Of a stretch of DNA of 64,000 nt, positions 1-11,631 are shown piece after piece (positions within the stretch are counted from its first letter, which is position 1; every line of letters begins with the position of its first letter). Made by a program: the position numbers and the translations under genes. The notes under the pieces are model-generated. The model had not been told where the DNA came from. It did not search any database and saw nothing but the letters and a program-made list of their open reading frames with translations. The DNA is taken from NCBI RefSeq assembly GCF_000218685.1, contig NW_006763293.1, positions 1 to 64,000 on the forward strand, written 5' to 3'. The stretch comes from Serpula lacrymans var. lacrymans S7.9. Taxonomy: Eukaryota; Basidiomycota; Agaricomycetes; Boletales; Serpulaceae.

Positions 1-3000
1 TGCTCTCCCCACTGGTGCACAAACCTCGGTATACGGAACTTCTCCTGCAATTCTGCGGTCGATCAATGATCTTCAAAATATTCGAAATGACTTCCTCTTT
101 CAGAAGTCTCAATTCCGGTACCCAACGCTGACTTTTCACCCTGACCCCAAATCGCCACACGAGCCAGTACCTCGCCTGACCTACACTAACAGAAAGGGGT
201 CTTCTAACGCAGAGCACATAGGGTTTCAAGAAAGAATGGAAAAAATGATTCTGGCTATTGATAGGATTGATAGCCATGGGGAGGAAACAGTGCAGTCAAC
301 GAGAAGAGGTCTTATACAAGAACTTCAAGACTATCTTACCTACCTTGACGGGATCAAGAAAGAGCAGTGGCTTCGTCAAAAAATGGAGCTAGGTTTACTA
401 CCGGGGCACAGTGGTGATCGTGTCAATAATTCAGTGCCCTCTGTGGCAAATACCTGTAAGTTTGCCAGTCGGTGCTGCTCTTCTTGTTTTTTTATATTCA
501 TTCTCCTTATCCACAGCTCGATTTTTTGACTCGCGCTTGACCTCAATGCCCACACCCATCCTTGCTTCCCTACTCACTGCATTGATAATATACCTTGTCT
601 CGGGTGTCTCTAGGACAGGGTCAAACTTCGTACTCAATGCGTTACATGCCATTGTGGCTATGACATGTTTCTACTGTGCGGGTAGCTCTGCACAAGGATC
701 CACAATTCCTGCGGATATCCAGCCGCTAACGGACAGTGTTAACTGGCCTAAAGATATCCGTGCAGTGATTCGAGAGTTCAATATTGACCCTGAGATATCG
801 CAATACGCTTGTTGCCCAAAATGTTTTGCTTTATATCCTGCAACGGAATCCCAAGGGGAGTTGCAGTATCCACTCACATGCACCCATCGCGAAACTCCTG
901 GCAGTCCAACCTGTGGGGCTAAACTGTTAGAGGAAAAATCGGGGGGCATTGCTAGCGATGAAGAAGTTCTCGTAGGCAAACAGCCCATTCGTCGGTTTCT
1001 ATATCAACCCCTCAAATCATGGCTCGCTAGGTTTTTATCAAGACAAGGAATAGAGGACCATCTCGAAAATTTACCAAAGCGTACTTTTACTCAGCGCATG
1101 CGAGACATCTGGGATGGCAGTGTTCTCACATCGTTCAAAGGATCTAGCGGAAAATGGTTCTTCGAGGCTCGCAATGGAGAACTACCGCTTGCATTTAGTT
1201 TGTCTATAGATTGGTTTAATCCCAATGGACGAAAGCGACAATCGAAATCTATATCTATCGGCGTCATGTATATGGTCTGTTTGAATCTTCCCGTACACCT
1301 ACGTTACCGCATCGAAAATGTTTACCTGGTGGGTATAATTCCTGGACCTTCAGAGCCGTCTTTGAACCAAGTTAATCACCTTTTGCGACCTCTAATTGAC
1401 GATCTCTTGCGCTTTTGGAGCCCGGGCGTTTTTTTCTCTCAAACAGCTAAGCACTTATTCGGACGTTTGGTAAAATGTGCTGTTATCCCTTTGGTGTGCG
1501 ACATGCCTGCCCACCGCAAAATCGCTGGATTCACTGGTCACGGCGGCCATTTCTTTTGCTCATTCTGTCTACTTGACAAGGATGATATTTCCAACACGGA
1601 CTATCTGAGTTGGCCCCGTCGCACTTGGGAAGCGCACTTGGAGCTTGCTCAGCAATGGAGAGATGCCCCTACAGAGGCCAAGAGACACGAAATCTGGAGA
1701 GCTTCTGGTGTGCGGTGGTCCGAGCTCCTTCGGTTGCCTTATTGGAACCCTATGAAGTTTGCTACCTTGGACGCTATGCACAATCTGCTGTTGGGCCAAT
1801 TGAAGCGACACTTGACTGTAATATGGGAGATGTCAGCTCTCGCAGATGATCCCAATGACCCAGCAAAACGTACGAAACCTCACAGCCCTGAGGAGCAAGC
1901 TGAGGAAATTTCCGGAACAATTAAGGCGCTCAAAGCAAAATCTTTGACCCGTCTCAAGAGCTATCGATTAGGTTACTTGATTACCCTGGCCCAAGTGAAT
2001 GGAGTAGTAGTCGATCGTTCGATCACGAAGCCTGTAAAAGCAGATTATGCAAATGCCCTCATACAATGGGTATGCTCCAAGTATTTTGCGTCTATAAAGT
2101 CAAGTTCTCACCAAACCTTTCTAGTGGTCGGATGTTTCCACTCGAGTTGAGATCAAGGTGCCTTCCCCGTACCACGAACCAGTCGTAGATTTATCCAAAC
2201 CCGTGTCACCATCCAACGCGATCATGAATAAGGGTATCCTGAAGGAAATATGGTTCGATATGGCTAACACTATTATCCCCTCCTGGATGACCCGCGCTCC
2301 AAGGAATTTGGGTAGTGTTAACCAGGGTTATGTCAAAGCTGACCAGTGGCGTACAGCCTGCACTGTTAATTGTGTTATTTCGTTGATCAGACTTTGGGGA
2401 CATGCTGAAGCAAGCCAGCGAGAAAAAAACATGCTCGATAACTACTTGGCACTCGTCATTGGTGTGCGCTGGGCAACTATGCGCTCAACGTCGGCATCAC
2501 ATATCCATATCATCCAGCAATCGTTCCATCGGTATCTGACTTCTCTAATATCATTATATTCCTCAAATGTTCTTGTAACAAACCATCACGCAGCACTGCA
2601 TCTAGTGGAGTGCATGGAGTCATTCGGTCCAGTTCATGGCTGGTGGTCGTTCCCCTTTGAACGGTACATTGGCGTTATGCAGAAAACTAATACGAATAAT
2701 AAGCTGAGTAAGTACCTTGCTTGTCTAGTAATTGTAGCGAGCTCACTGTGCATCCAGGGGATATGGAACTCACATTCTTCTTATCCTTCTGTCGTGGAAG
2801 TAATCTGAAGGCATTAATTTTTGAGAGCAGCCTTCGTGATGGCCTCCGTGACGCTGTGGATCATTTCAAAACACTATTCGAGAAATACTTTGGATCCAAT
2901 TTTCATGGAACCCTTTTGAATGATTTGCAGACCCTTAGTGCGGCAGAAATCTTGGACGAAGGCACATACGATAGTTCCGCCCTCAGACCACTTTCAAAAG

Positions 3001-3554
3001 AGGTGTATAGAAAATTATTACATTGTATCCAGCACGAGTCGGCCACACCACAGTACTGTACAGAAGACGATCATACGACGTTAGGAGCGATACCCATAAG
3101 TCCCATGGTACAGCAGCGTGATAGGATCACCTTCCGAGGGATCAGTTTCACGACAGGGAAGAAATCCATCGGTGACTCAATGATCCTGTATAAATCTGAT
3201 CGTGAGGCAGAGGCACACGCAGGAAAAATTGATGGGATTTTCGTTCATTCTCGTGCAGGGACATGCAAAAAAATCACCGATTACTTCATGCTCGTAAAGC
3301 CTTTCCGACCATTAACACCTCTCGAAGCTACATTCGACATCTACAGGCAATACCCGCTTCTGGGTGTTCGTTTGTATCATGATGAGTTTCTAACGGAATC
3401 AGTCATCATCAAAGGTTCAGACATTGTGAGCCATTTTGCAAGCTGTGAGTATAAACACTATGGCAATGGTGACTTTCCTTCTGGCCGATACCGTGTAGTT
3501 CTCTCGTTAGACCGAGTAAGTCCTATAATTCTCATCCATCCCAACAAGATTTAA
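1..3554 (+). CDS. Tnp2/Plavaka-like (CACTA superfamily) transposase, 5' end outside window
   Basis: The frame is open from the left edge. I model exons <1-455, 517-2069, 2125-2707 and 2758-3554, joined by GT..AG introns of 50-61 nt; 1128 residues are visible without a stop. Order: N-terminal helical part; cysteine pairs CCPKCF and CTHRETPGSPTC; a transposase core with SIDWFNPNGR, then IIPGPSEPS, then DMPAHRKIAGFTGHGG followed by FCSFC; a segment TLDAMHNLLLGQLKRHL; then GPVHGWWSFPFERYIG, typical of the C-terminal half of Tnp2-like proteins; last a roughly 200-residue domain with conserved aromatic residues that may be BAH-like. Family knowledge: such proteins cut and paste elements with CACTG/CACTA ends and 3-bp target duplications, and two such short elements lie nearby (4521-4658, 10451-10720). 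The lack of frame damage contrasts with every other transposon frame in the window. The split between acidic catalytic residues was not aligned. Confidence 0.8.
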
Positions 3555-4520
3555 TCCTAGCCAATACAGAATTAAACGTTCATACAAATATTAAATGATA
3601 CTGTACATAATTGCAATATACTGATATCCCAAAGCTGGCCCCTGCAGGCCTGGCAACGCAAGAACAGTGACATTGAAGGCATCAGGTCAGCTCCTAATCA
3701 ATGCTCATGCAGACCCCAGTTAGCTCCCAACGATCAGAGGTAAGTGGCAGCGCAGCGTGGCCAAGCCGTTACATGAATAAACCTTTGTGAACCAGCCGCG
3801 TGACAGCGGGTCGAGTCTTCAATGCTGGAACTTAAAACTGACGATTTGTGAAAGAACCGCCACCTCTCTTCTCTTCTTTGATAAGATGGGAGAAGAAGAA
3901 CAATCATAGATCTTCGGGCTTTAGCTGCATGCTAGCCTGTCTCCGCCACTTTCGATATTTTGAAACTTGGTAGTATAAAGCCGAAGTCACGACCACACCA
4001 GAGCTTAGCGTACAAGGACTGTGATAGTTTGCCTGAGCGGGGCATGTTGCTCACAAATAAAGGTGTGTACTGACATTGGGGCTCTCAGCCTTGATCTCAA
4101 TAAACCGCCTCGGAACCAAAGGTAATACGTTAGAACAAAGGACAGAACTAATGCATTGAAACAAGTTAGGCTGATACATGATTGAATAATAGAACTCAAG
4201 TGGTGTTTGGGCATGCCGTTCACTCACAATCTTAGGCAATAGCAGTACAGCTGTTGCATACCTTGTAATACTTGAATCTGGTGGTTATCGGCCGAACTGA
4301 TGATCCCGCCAAAAATATTAGGTTCACGCCCATATCCGTGGTAATTCGGAATAGCTACCACGCTTTCTTGCCCGTGGTGTCTAATGCCACAAAAGATGTC
4401 ATAGCACCAAATATCTCCAAACCCCAGAAAGCGGGTGGACCGCTCTCCTCAAAAACCTTAAATTGACTAGTAAAAATACCCAAGAGGGTTTTAAGGCCCA
4501 CTACCTAAAGAAATCCCAGT
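3555..4520. other. Non-coding flank, no supported gene
   Basis: Only short unconvincing frames are present. A CAGTG pentamer near 3665 could be the right terminus of the transposon encoded at 1-3554, but the left terminus lies outside the window, so this cannot be tested here. Confidence 0.4.
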
Positions 4521-4658
4521 CACTGTGGGGATCGACTTATATGAGCCCAGCTTATATGCTGAAGATATTGGATATCTGTGTTCTGATTGGCTGAAAAAAG
4601 CTAAAATTTATTCTTTTCAGCATATAAGCTGGGCTCATATAAGTCAATCCCCACAGTG
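4521..4658. mobile_element. 138-bp foldback MITE, CACTG ends, AGT target duplication
   Basis: The element begins CACTGTGGGGAT and ends with the reverse complement (...CCCCACAGTG). The arms pair over about 45 bp with a single mismatch near the tip (GATCGACT against GATTGACT), leaving a short AT-rich loop. It is flanked on both sides by the trinucleotide AGT (4518-4520 and 4659-4661). CACTG termini with a 3-bp duplication are the signature of the CACTA/CMC superfamily, so this looks like a non-autonomous derivative mobilised by a Tnp2-like transposase. Confidence 0.85.
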
Positions 4659-4891
4659 AGTGTACATTTCAAAGTTCCACGTCGCAAGAAAAAAGACTGA
4701 TACATTGATTGTACACAGAAGTTGAGATACAAATCATCACAATGTTCGTTACATCCATCACTCGTACAAATTGGACAAAAACATACAGCATGGTTAAAGG
4801 TATACACGAGTTTGATTGACCTTCTAGATACTCTGCAACTTACTTGGTATTCAATGCGGATCTATTTTCAAAGTGAGATAAACGTACCCCT

Positions 4892-6730
4892 TCACTCAGC
4901 TGGGTTAGTTGCAGCTTCGAGCCTCAGCTTCTTAACTTGAGCACGCACTATTTCAGCTCCTCCAACTAAGGCATCAGGCGCCATGGACGATCCCTGGACG
5001 TTGTCGACCTTCTTGCGTTTAATAAATTTGCGGTCGTACCAATCGGCGTAACGAAAATGAGCGGTGGAATAAATCGCATTTGACATGTGCGTCTGAATCC
5101 GATCCCAGTTGAGTTCTAGTTCGGGATGTGACGCATGGACGTTGTCAACTTCGGCCTGATCAACTTTGAGATCTTCGAGATGTCGAATGATAGCCGATTT
5201 AATACTTTGTGCCCCTTCACGTAACAGATGCTCAACCCGAGTCATATCACGGGTTGGATAAAGGGTCTGAGAAATGGTTAGAAAAAATAAATGGGTCTGC
5301 GATGTCGTACTTACTCCACTCGCAGTATTGGCGGGATCAGTAGTCTCAAGATCGATAGGAGCATTGTCATGTTGCCCTCGCTTGAAGACGTGATATTCGA
5401 TCACTTCTACGTTCAACCAGCTGAATCCCTCCACTACAACGGGCCCAAAAATACCGATCTCTCTCCTCGACGGGCAGAACTCACGGAATGACATCTTCGG
5501 CTTCTTCCGCAGTGCAATGGCAGTAGAGCTATTTTCTGAAGGAGAGCTCCACTTCTCAGTCTCTCTGATGACGACGAGCAGGATGAGACCAATTGAAGGC
5601 GTCTCCTTTAGCACCATCTTCAGCTTTCGAACCATGGCATTTTTATGCTGTGCAAATCCCACTTCTCCGACCCAAAGCGTCTCAGGCTGGCCCACGGAGT
5701 TGAGCGGGTATGGGATGGTGACTACCTGGAGATCGGGGATGGCAGTGATATCGTCAGAATGGATGCGATGGTTGGTCAATACTTGGACCTCGACTAAAGT
5801 CTGATCGTGTTCGATGCCGTGAATGAAGTGGTGAAGAGAAGCACAGAGGTGTGCGATGGGTCTTTCATGGATGGGGTATGGACACATCACGAACAGTTCG
5901 CGGGTATCGGGGAAATATGTAAGTCTAGAAAGTTGGCGGATGACTAAGAGAACGACTTCAATAAGATTACCACTTACTTGCCCTTCACCTCAATCTTTTC
6001 CTCCGCTATCAGTTGTATGACTGCCGCGTGTTCGGAAACTGTGACGTTACGAATAACCTGTGGGAAGTGAGTGTTACTACATTGGGCAATGAGACTCTGG
6101 CTACGTACAACACCCTCCAGTGAAGGGTTTAATAAACAGTCCAATATCCTCTTGCAATGTTCTAGAAAAGCTTCAATGAAATGATTATAACGACAATGAC
6201 ATATACTCGCCTATTCTCAAATCATCACTAACACATCCTTCAAACCTGGCTTCCAGCAGTGCAGAAACCCGATCTTCGCCCTCTGGTGACTCGCTCTGAT
6301 CAGGGTCCACTGATTCTTGAATCGAGTTTACCAATTCTCCCTCGACAGTGTTTGTTTTTCTATCTGGATCAGCTATCCTTGAGCCTCTTGAATCTGAGGA
6401 TGTTATGAGAGTGCCATTGGAACTTGAAGGTGGCTCTGTGGCCCCACTTTTCAGTGAAAACCGCGACTGTGTATGTTTGGTTAACGCCCCGAAAGGAGCT
6501 TTCGCTTCCCCATCATCTGCTTGCCTAACACCATTCTGGGCAGGAAAAAGAAACGCAGATTGATTGGGACAAAATGCCAGTTTTGAGCTTGCCAGGATGC
6601 TCATGGCAAGGATGGTGTGGTGGCAGTTGTAAAAAAGGATCTCTGTCCCACAGGCCCGCGCCATGATGGGGATAATGTTCCCACGGTTCAGCACCTCTAT
6701 CGGATAGTCTACACATGTCCGGCCATGCAC
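4892..6730 (-). CDS. Conserved fungal protein with possible PD-(D/E)XK-type domain
   Basis: Five exons close in one frame on the minus strand: 6730-6207, 6161-6109, 6038-5978, 5924-5315 and 5266-4892, with introns of 45, 70, 53 and 48 nt. The start is uncertain: the first Met at 6730 gives 540 residues, the Met at 6604 gives 498. The N-terminal 150 residues are low-complexity. The central part carries AIPDLQVVTIPYPL followed about 20 residues later by LWVGEVGFAQHKN and a helix with KLK, then LILLVVIRE. An Asp after Pro on one strand, a Glu on the next and a following helix resemble the PD-(D/E)XK (Uma2/restriction-endonuclease-like) fold, but the catalytic Lys is replaced (EVG), so activity is doubtful. 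The C-terminus is helical and basic (KFIKRKKVD). It could equally be an unrelated alpha/beta domain. No neighbour suggests a role. Confidence 0.6.
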
Positions 6731-6779
6731 CTACGTTCCCACTGAAAAGCACACACAGACCAGAACAGTAGCGCTCAAC

Positions 6780-7170
6780 CATACCATATCCACTACCGAC
6801 TGTGATACCGCCAAATTAGTCACTTCAACAATATGATTCAAGACGACCATATTAGTGCAGTATAGTAGCACTCAACTATACCTTGCTTTACTAATCTCTG
6901 CTCCAGGTATGGAAGTTCCCAGCTATCCCACCGCTAATATGGTACCAGATGCTGCTATGGTGCCACACGACCATACCGCTGGGTAATGGTACAGTACGGC
7001 CTGACCATATCGCTTGATGACAATATGGTGGTGCCGCAATAACCGCTGACGACGATACAGTCGGACGCGATCATATCGACAATCACAAACTGGGTACCGC
7101 CTCACGATATGGCGCGACAACGCCATGGCTTCAAGAAAACGTAGCTATGGTACGACGTGACCATACATAC
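6780..7170. repeat. Degenerate short-motif repeat tract (ACCATA / TATGGT)
   Basis: Many copies of ACCATA(C/T)CG-like words and their complements (ATGGTAC, TATGGTG, GACCATAT) recur at irregular 15-30 bp spacing, giving potential small hairpins. The unit is too degraded to define a period. No gene is supported from 6731 to 7749. Confidence 0.45.
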
Positions 7171-7267
7171 TCCGTTTACCACTGTTGCTTGTATCTCTTA
7201 CGCTAGGAATAAAATCACTGTAGCATACTCATTGCAATCATACACATAGCAATTTCACTATGGACCC

Positions 7268-7420
7268 AAAAAGGGGTGATAATCACCTGAAAAACAGTTG
7301 ATTATCAACAATCAACCGGAAATCGGTGGAAATTTGGTGCAGGGTGATTGGAGAGTGATTTAGAAATAACTCGTTAGCAAGTGAAAATCACTTGGGTCAG
7401 GTGATTTGGTTACACGGCAG
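7268..7420. repeat. Hairpin-rich TE-like patch (GGTGATAATCACC)
   Basis: A palindrome GGTGATAATCACC near 7275 and further GTGATT/AATCAC words lie within 150 bp. A comparable patch (GGTGATAATCAC, then GGGTGATATTTCACCC) lies at about 9290-9410. They may be remnants of one short element family; no target duplication was found. Confidence 0.35.
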
Positions 7421-7559
7421 GAAGAAAATCCGTAAAAAAACTAAAGCCGTGGGAGTCTATAAACATATTGAACTTTCGACTATGAAATTAGCTTAGTGTG
7501 ACTGTGTTTGGCCTTTGGAAGGAGCCCCGCAAGCAAGCGATGGAATAATCTCGGAAGCC

Positions 7560-7643
7560 CAGATCCTTAGGAGGGGTCGGGGTTTAAATCTGAGGCAAAA
7601 AAATGGTAAAGTTCACTCGTTGATTTCTCCTCCTAAGGATCTG
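7560..7643. repeat. 84-bp segment bounded by a 15-bp inverted repeat
   Basis: CAGATCCTTAGGAGG at 7560-7574 is matched by its exact reverse complement at 7629-7643. The interior is non-coding. It has the form of a very small foldback element; no flanking duplication is evident. Confidence 0.6.
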
Positions 7644-7749
7644 GTGCATTTGATGTAGGGGGGGGGGGAGGTCCAGTCATGTGACCATACTCGGTTGGTG
7701 AAGGAGGTACTAGTCGGCGGTTTTTTTTTTTGTAGTACTTATCAATAAT

Positions 7750-8056
7750 ATGGACCAAAGCTACCTGCAAGCTTTTGAAGATATTGACGACTGCAGTAAC
7801 TGTGACTGTCCAGGCTGTCTTACAGCTGACAATACAAATAATATTCATTTCAATCCGCCATCTGATTCCCCCAATGAACCTGACTCCCCCATTCAACTCA
7901 AGCAAACACGTCGAATGAAAGCCAGGCTAGAAGGCCAGGATCTACTCCAAAAAGTAGTCAACATACTTGCCACTATGCACCGAGAAGGAATGAACCTACC
8001 TCTCTTTCTTGATGCTCTTAGTTAGGGAAATCCTGCATGCCAACAAGGTTTTCATA
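7750..8056 (+). pseudogene. DUF6589-type mobile-element protein, N-terminal remnant
   Basis: A 91-codon frame ends in ILATMHREGMNLPLFLDALS and is then stopped by TAG, but the same frame continues with GNPACQQ. In the DUF6589 family, as I recall it, this segment reads FLDALSWGNP, so the TAG replaces the Trp codon. Downstream the frame decays. The related family protein lies on the minus strand at 55301-56955. Read as a fragment of an old element copy. Confidence 0.6.
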
Positions 8057-9484
8057 GTACATGATCAGCAGACATTTTTGGCTACGTGCATAGTCACATG
8101 ACTAGACCTACCCCCTTCTGCACCAAATGCACCAGACGTTATAGAGCATTGTTGTGCGAGCAAACCTTACCACTTTTTTGCCTCAGATTCAAACTCCACT
8201 CGCAGGCACTAGGATATCTCGCACACATGCTCTATATTGTCTGGGGTAACAAGACTAGCGATGGAACATATTTTAGGTTGGCCCATAGTAACTGGGCCTA
8301 TAGTCAGACCACTGCTTTTGGTGGCGATAATTCTACAGATATGATATTCCACCTGCCGCATGTAAGAGTCCTCAATAGAACAGTAAAGACTTGGGAGCTA
8401 TGCTGCTGTAATGGAATCTCTTGTACTTTCCCTTTAACCCTCATGAGAAATTATTGTGTTCTGCAACCCAATACTCCTTCATCTTTTTCCTGCAACTGGT
8501 ACCCAACTCTCCTTCATCTTCGTGTAAATGGACTCGTGTGGGTTTTTTCGATATTTTGTGTCACGTGGTAGCTTGGTAGTTTCTGAACTGACTACTGAGC
8601 CTCACTCTGTGGTCTGTTGTTTGCCACGTTGAACCCCTCACAGCTCACAGGACAGCACAAGAGTTGACTTGTTAAATCTTTATGGTACTCCACAGTGTTC
8701 TGCTGCCCGTGCAAGTCTCCCAGTTGATTGTAGTGATAACTCCAGTGGTAGCAAGGTGGCATGGTGAATTTTCGCTTTTTTATGCCTGATGATAATGACT
8801 GTTCTTTGTGTAGAAAACTGTTGGGAGGTAAGTCACAGAACTGGAAATTGCGGGTCAATGGATGAACAAGTTGCAGAGGAAAACGAATGAGAAACCAATG
8901 CAAAACTAATGTAGTCAAGTGCGAGGATGGCTTCAATGATGATTTGTAAGTTTTATTTTATGTATTGTAATATGATATGATGTTAATATATATAATTATA
9001 TTATAGTATATTATGAGCTGAATAAAAAATTGGTGTTTTGTTGCGACATTTCTTTTTTCTTCGTGAAATTGTAAAGTGACATAATCATAGATTTGATTGT
9101 AATAATACCATAGACAGTGACTTATTATATGTTTAAGGGGCTCCTGCCAAGGTCCGACTATGCTCTGGACTACAAGCAGACTATAAACATCTATGGATTC
9201 ACTAAAATCAGAACTGTGCAAATTCCACAATGGATGTTCCGGATGTGTAGTCCTGTGCTTTCAAAACTGAGGCAAAATACCGGTGGGTGATAATCACGTC
9301 ACAAAAGGCTTATTATCACTAATGTACACCAGAATCATCCACTTTTACCATGTAGTTGAATTTCAAAGTTGTTTTCACTTCTGACAGGGTGATATTTCAC
9401 CCTTTAAATTTGATATACATACTAGAACTTTTCAGTCTCAACTTTACCCACATATATAATTACAAGGGTAATTTACAGGTCAAC
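8057..9484. other. Non-coding, decayed transposon sequence
   Basis: AT-rich, with open frames of up to about 160 codons at 8086-8571 (+) and 8592-8936 (-), neither with a recognisable domain or splice continuation. A hairpin-bearing patch lies at about 9290-9410. Confidence 0.4.
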
Positions 9485-10063
9485 TTATTGCTCTACATCT
9501 GACTCATCATAGATGACGCGAGCTAGATTACCACTACGGTCAATCAGAGCCCACTGTGTGCCTACAGGTATTCTCCCAACAATGCACTGAAGGCACGTAA
9601 TGTCCATGACAATGATTGACCCCAGCTTTGAATAATAACTGTTTCCAAGCGAGTTGTGGGATTCTATCTCGCATGGCTTGATTACGGCGAAAATAGCGGT
9701 AGTGGGATCAGTTAGACAGAGCAAAGGAGTAGGGGGAATATGGACTACAATAATTTTTTGTAGCTGTCCAAAATATGTCTTCAACTCATAGCGTGATGCT
9801 CTGTTGCGCTGGCGAGCAAATTTGTTGACCAGCATTTCATACTGTATAATATTATTAGGATAGGCCTTCATAGAACTAGTTTACAGACTTACCCTCACAT
9901 ATGTCTGGTTGTGGGAGTCATTGCACATTTTTGTAAGTGCAGCTGCAGCAATTGTATCCCCTCACTCTAAACAATTCACCTTGCCCCACTGTTCAATTTG
10001 GTCACTGGCAGCCAAGTCAAGCTGCTGAATAGTCAGTAAAGTTGTGTCAAAATATGTGGCCAT
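9485..10063 (-). pseudogene. Plavaka-like transposon protein, C-terminal remnant
   Basis: Reading down from 10063, the frame gives a helical stretch, then VNCLE, a TGA, then GDTIAAAAL. Family members have LEGGDT here, so the stop falls on a Gly codon (GGA to TGA). After a possible intron comes YEMLVNKFARQRNRAS, then YFGQLQKI, then ITCLQCIVGRIPVG and WALIDRSGNLARVIYD. These match the BAH-like C-terminal domain of basidiomycete Plavaka/Tnp2-type proteins. The transposase core upstream is absent, so this is a truncated copy. Confidence 0.65.
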
Positions 10064-10450
10064 GGCTGCTAAGACATTTTTCCACAGATATAAGACTAGG
10101 GGGCCTTCCCAAAAAGGAGACAAAAAAATACATGATGGATCTAGAACTCCATTAGATCATATCATTCAAAGCCAGGAAACTTACAGGAAGGGTGACTGAA
10201 TTGACCAATAGTTTCAGCTTGTATTTTTCTCAACAAGAGCTCTTGTGTGATCCCGCAAGTCACTCCAATGTGAGTGAGCCGAGCATCGTTGACAAGGTAT
10301 TGAGCAATCAACACCTACAGAAATCTTCGACTTTTTATCACTGGCTGTAGTTGTCCACAAAAGTGTTCCATAGGAAACACTCAGGATGCCCAGACAGGTC
10401 CAGTGGCTTTGATATTGTCAGCAATATGAAGTAATGCATATATTGTGAGA
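10064..10450. other. Non-coding flank between transposon remnants
   Basis: No gene supported. On the minus strand short stretches may extend the remnant at 9485-10063, but the frame is lost. Confidence 0.35.
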
Positions 10451-10720
10451 CACTGAGTGCATAGCCAAATATATCCATGAGAAAAATCTGGAAAAAAAGC
10501 TTGAAAACAAAAATACATTTTTCAAGATATTTCTCCCATAACTATTTTCTTTTCAAATGGATGGCTCTTTGCATCACCCAAATGGTGAACGCTTTTGGTG
10601 AACACTTCCATTTGAAAAACAAAAAATAATTGTAGGAGAAATACCTTGAAAAAAGTATTTTTGTTTTCAAGCTTTTTTTCCAAATTTTTCTCATGGATAT
10701 ATTTGGCTATGCACCCAGTG
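10451..10720. mobile_element. 270-bp foldback MITE, CACTG ends, AGA target duplication
   Basis: It starts CACTGAGTGCATAGCC and ends GGCTATGCACCCAGTG. The arms pair over about 65 bp with few mismatches and include a shared GAAAACAAAAATAC block; the inner part also pairs weakly. AGA flanks it on both sides (10448-10450, 10721-10723). Same terminal pentamer and duplication length as the element at 4521-4658, but no further sequence similarity, so a different subfamily of the same superfamily. Confidence 0.88.
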
Positions 10721-10723
10721 AGA

Positions 10724-11110
10724 GTACATGTACTCAAGCGGTCAACAGAGTGCTGATAGTAATAGCTGGATAATAGAAGATTTGATTAATGCAATGATAC
10801 AAGCTAAGAGGGGTAATAACTTACTCTTTGTATTTCTGAATCCACTCAATAAATCCGGTGCATAGTGTTTGTATATCTTGTGAAGATATTTTGAATTGTA
10901 AACAGTATGGAGTAATTTTACGAGCTGAACAAAATGATCAAAGTATTTCTTGCTGCAAAAAAATCGACGTAAAAGGACTAGACCCAGGTATAATGTCCAG
11001 AATAACCATGAATCAGCCGTACAGTTGGAACAATCACAAGCAAAATTAGGGGGATATCCAGAGTGTGTGAAGACAAGAGCACCTTCAGCCCAGTTTGTGA
11101 AGTGTTTTAC
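10724..11110. other. Non-coding stretch before the copia fragment
   Basis: A 63-codon frame at 10858-11049 has no recognisable feature. I see no gene here. Confidence 0.35.
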
Positions 11111-11631
11111 TAATAAAACTATGTGACACTCAGCCGCTGCCCGAGAGGCTATAGAAACGACTTTATTATTTACCTAAGTGAAACTACAATAGATGTTAGT
11201 TTAAGGTGATCTCTAATAAATGTAATGTAACATACCTCAGCCGCTGCCCGAGAGGCTATAGAAACGACTGAGGTATTCCTATACTAAGCCCCCTACTACT
11301 TATAGTTGGAGGTGCTACTTGCTACAGTATAATGACTCCTAGGAGTATAATTGTGCTCCTAGGAGAACAATGGTTACTCCATGGAGTGGTGGCTATGCTC
11401 CATGGAGAACAATGGCTGCTTTGGCAGAGACCGGGTTTATCCGGTTTTGTCACTCCCACTCGAGTGCAACCGTAGTCCCATAGCTTAGAGAATTTCCAGT
11501 GTTTTTTCATGAGTGAGGGGTTTAGTGAGAATGTCTGCAACCATATCTCCGGTATGAACGTATCTGATTACTGCCTCTCCCTTTGATACTAGTCATCTCG
11601 GATAAATGATATTTCCTATTGAATGTGTTTG
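11111..11631 (-). mobile_element. Inverted copia fragment: LTR plus end of RNase H
   Basis: This is the reverse complement of about 16390-16912: the LTR (11111 to about 11450) followed by the C-terminal RNase H coding end, in opposite orientation to the copia element on the other side of the gap. Identity looks well above 90 percent with a few indels. It stops at the assembly gap, so its full extent is unknown. Confidence 0.85.

Noticed and set aside
8086..8571. 161-codon plus-strand frame
   Set aside because: Cys/Trp-rich random-looking sequence, no similarity to known mobile-element proteins, inside decayed repeat DNA.
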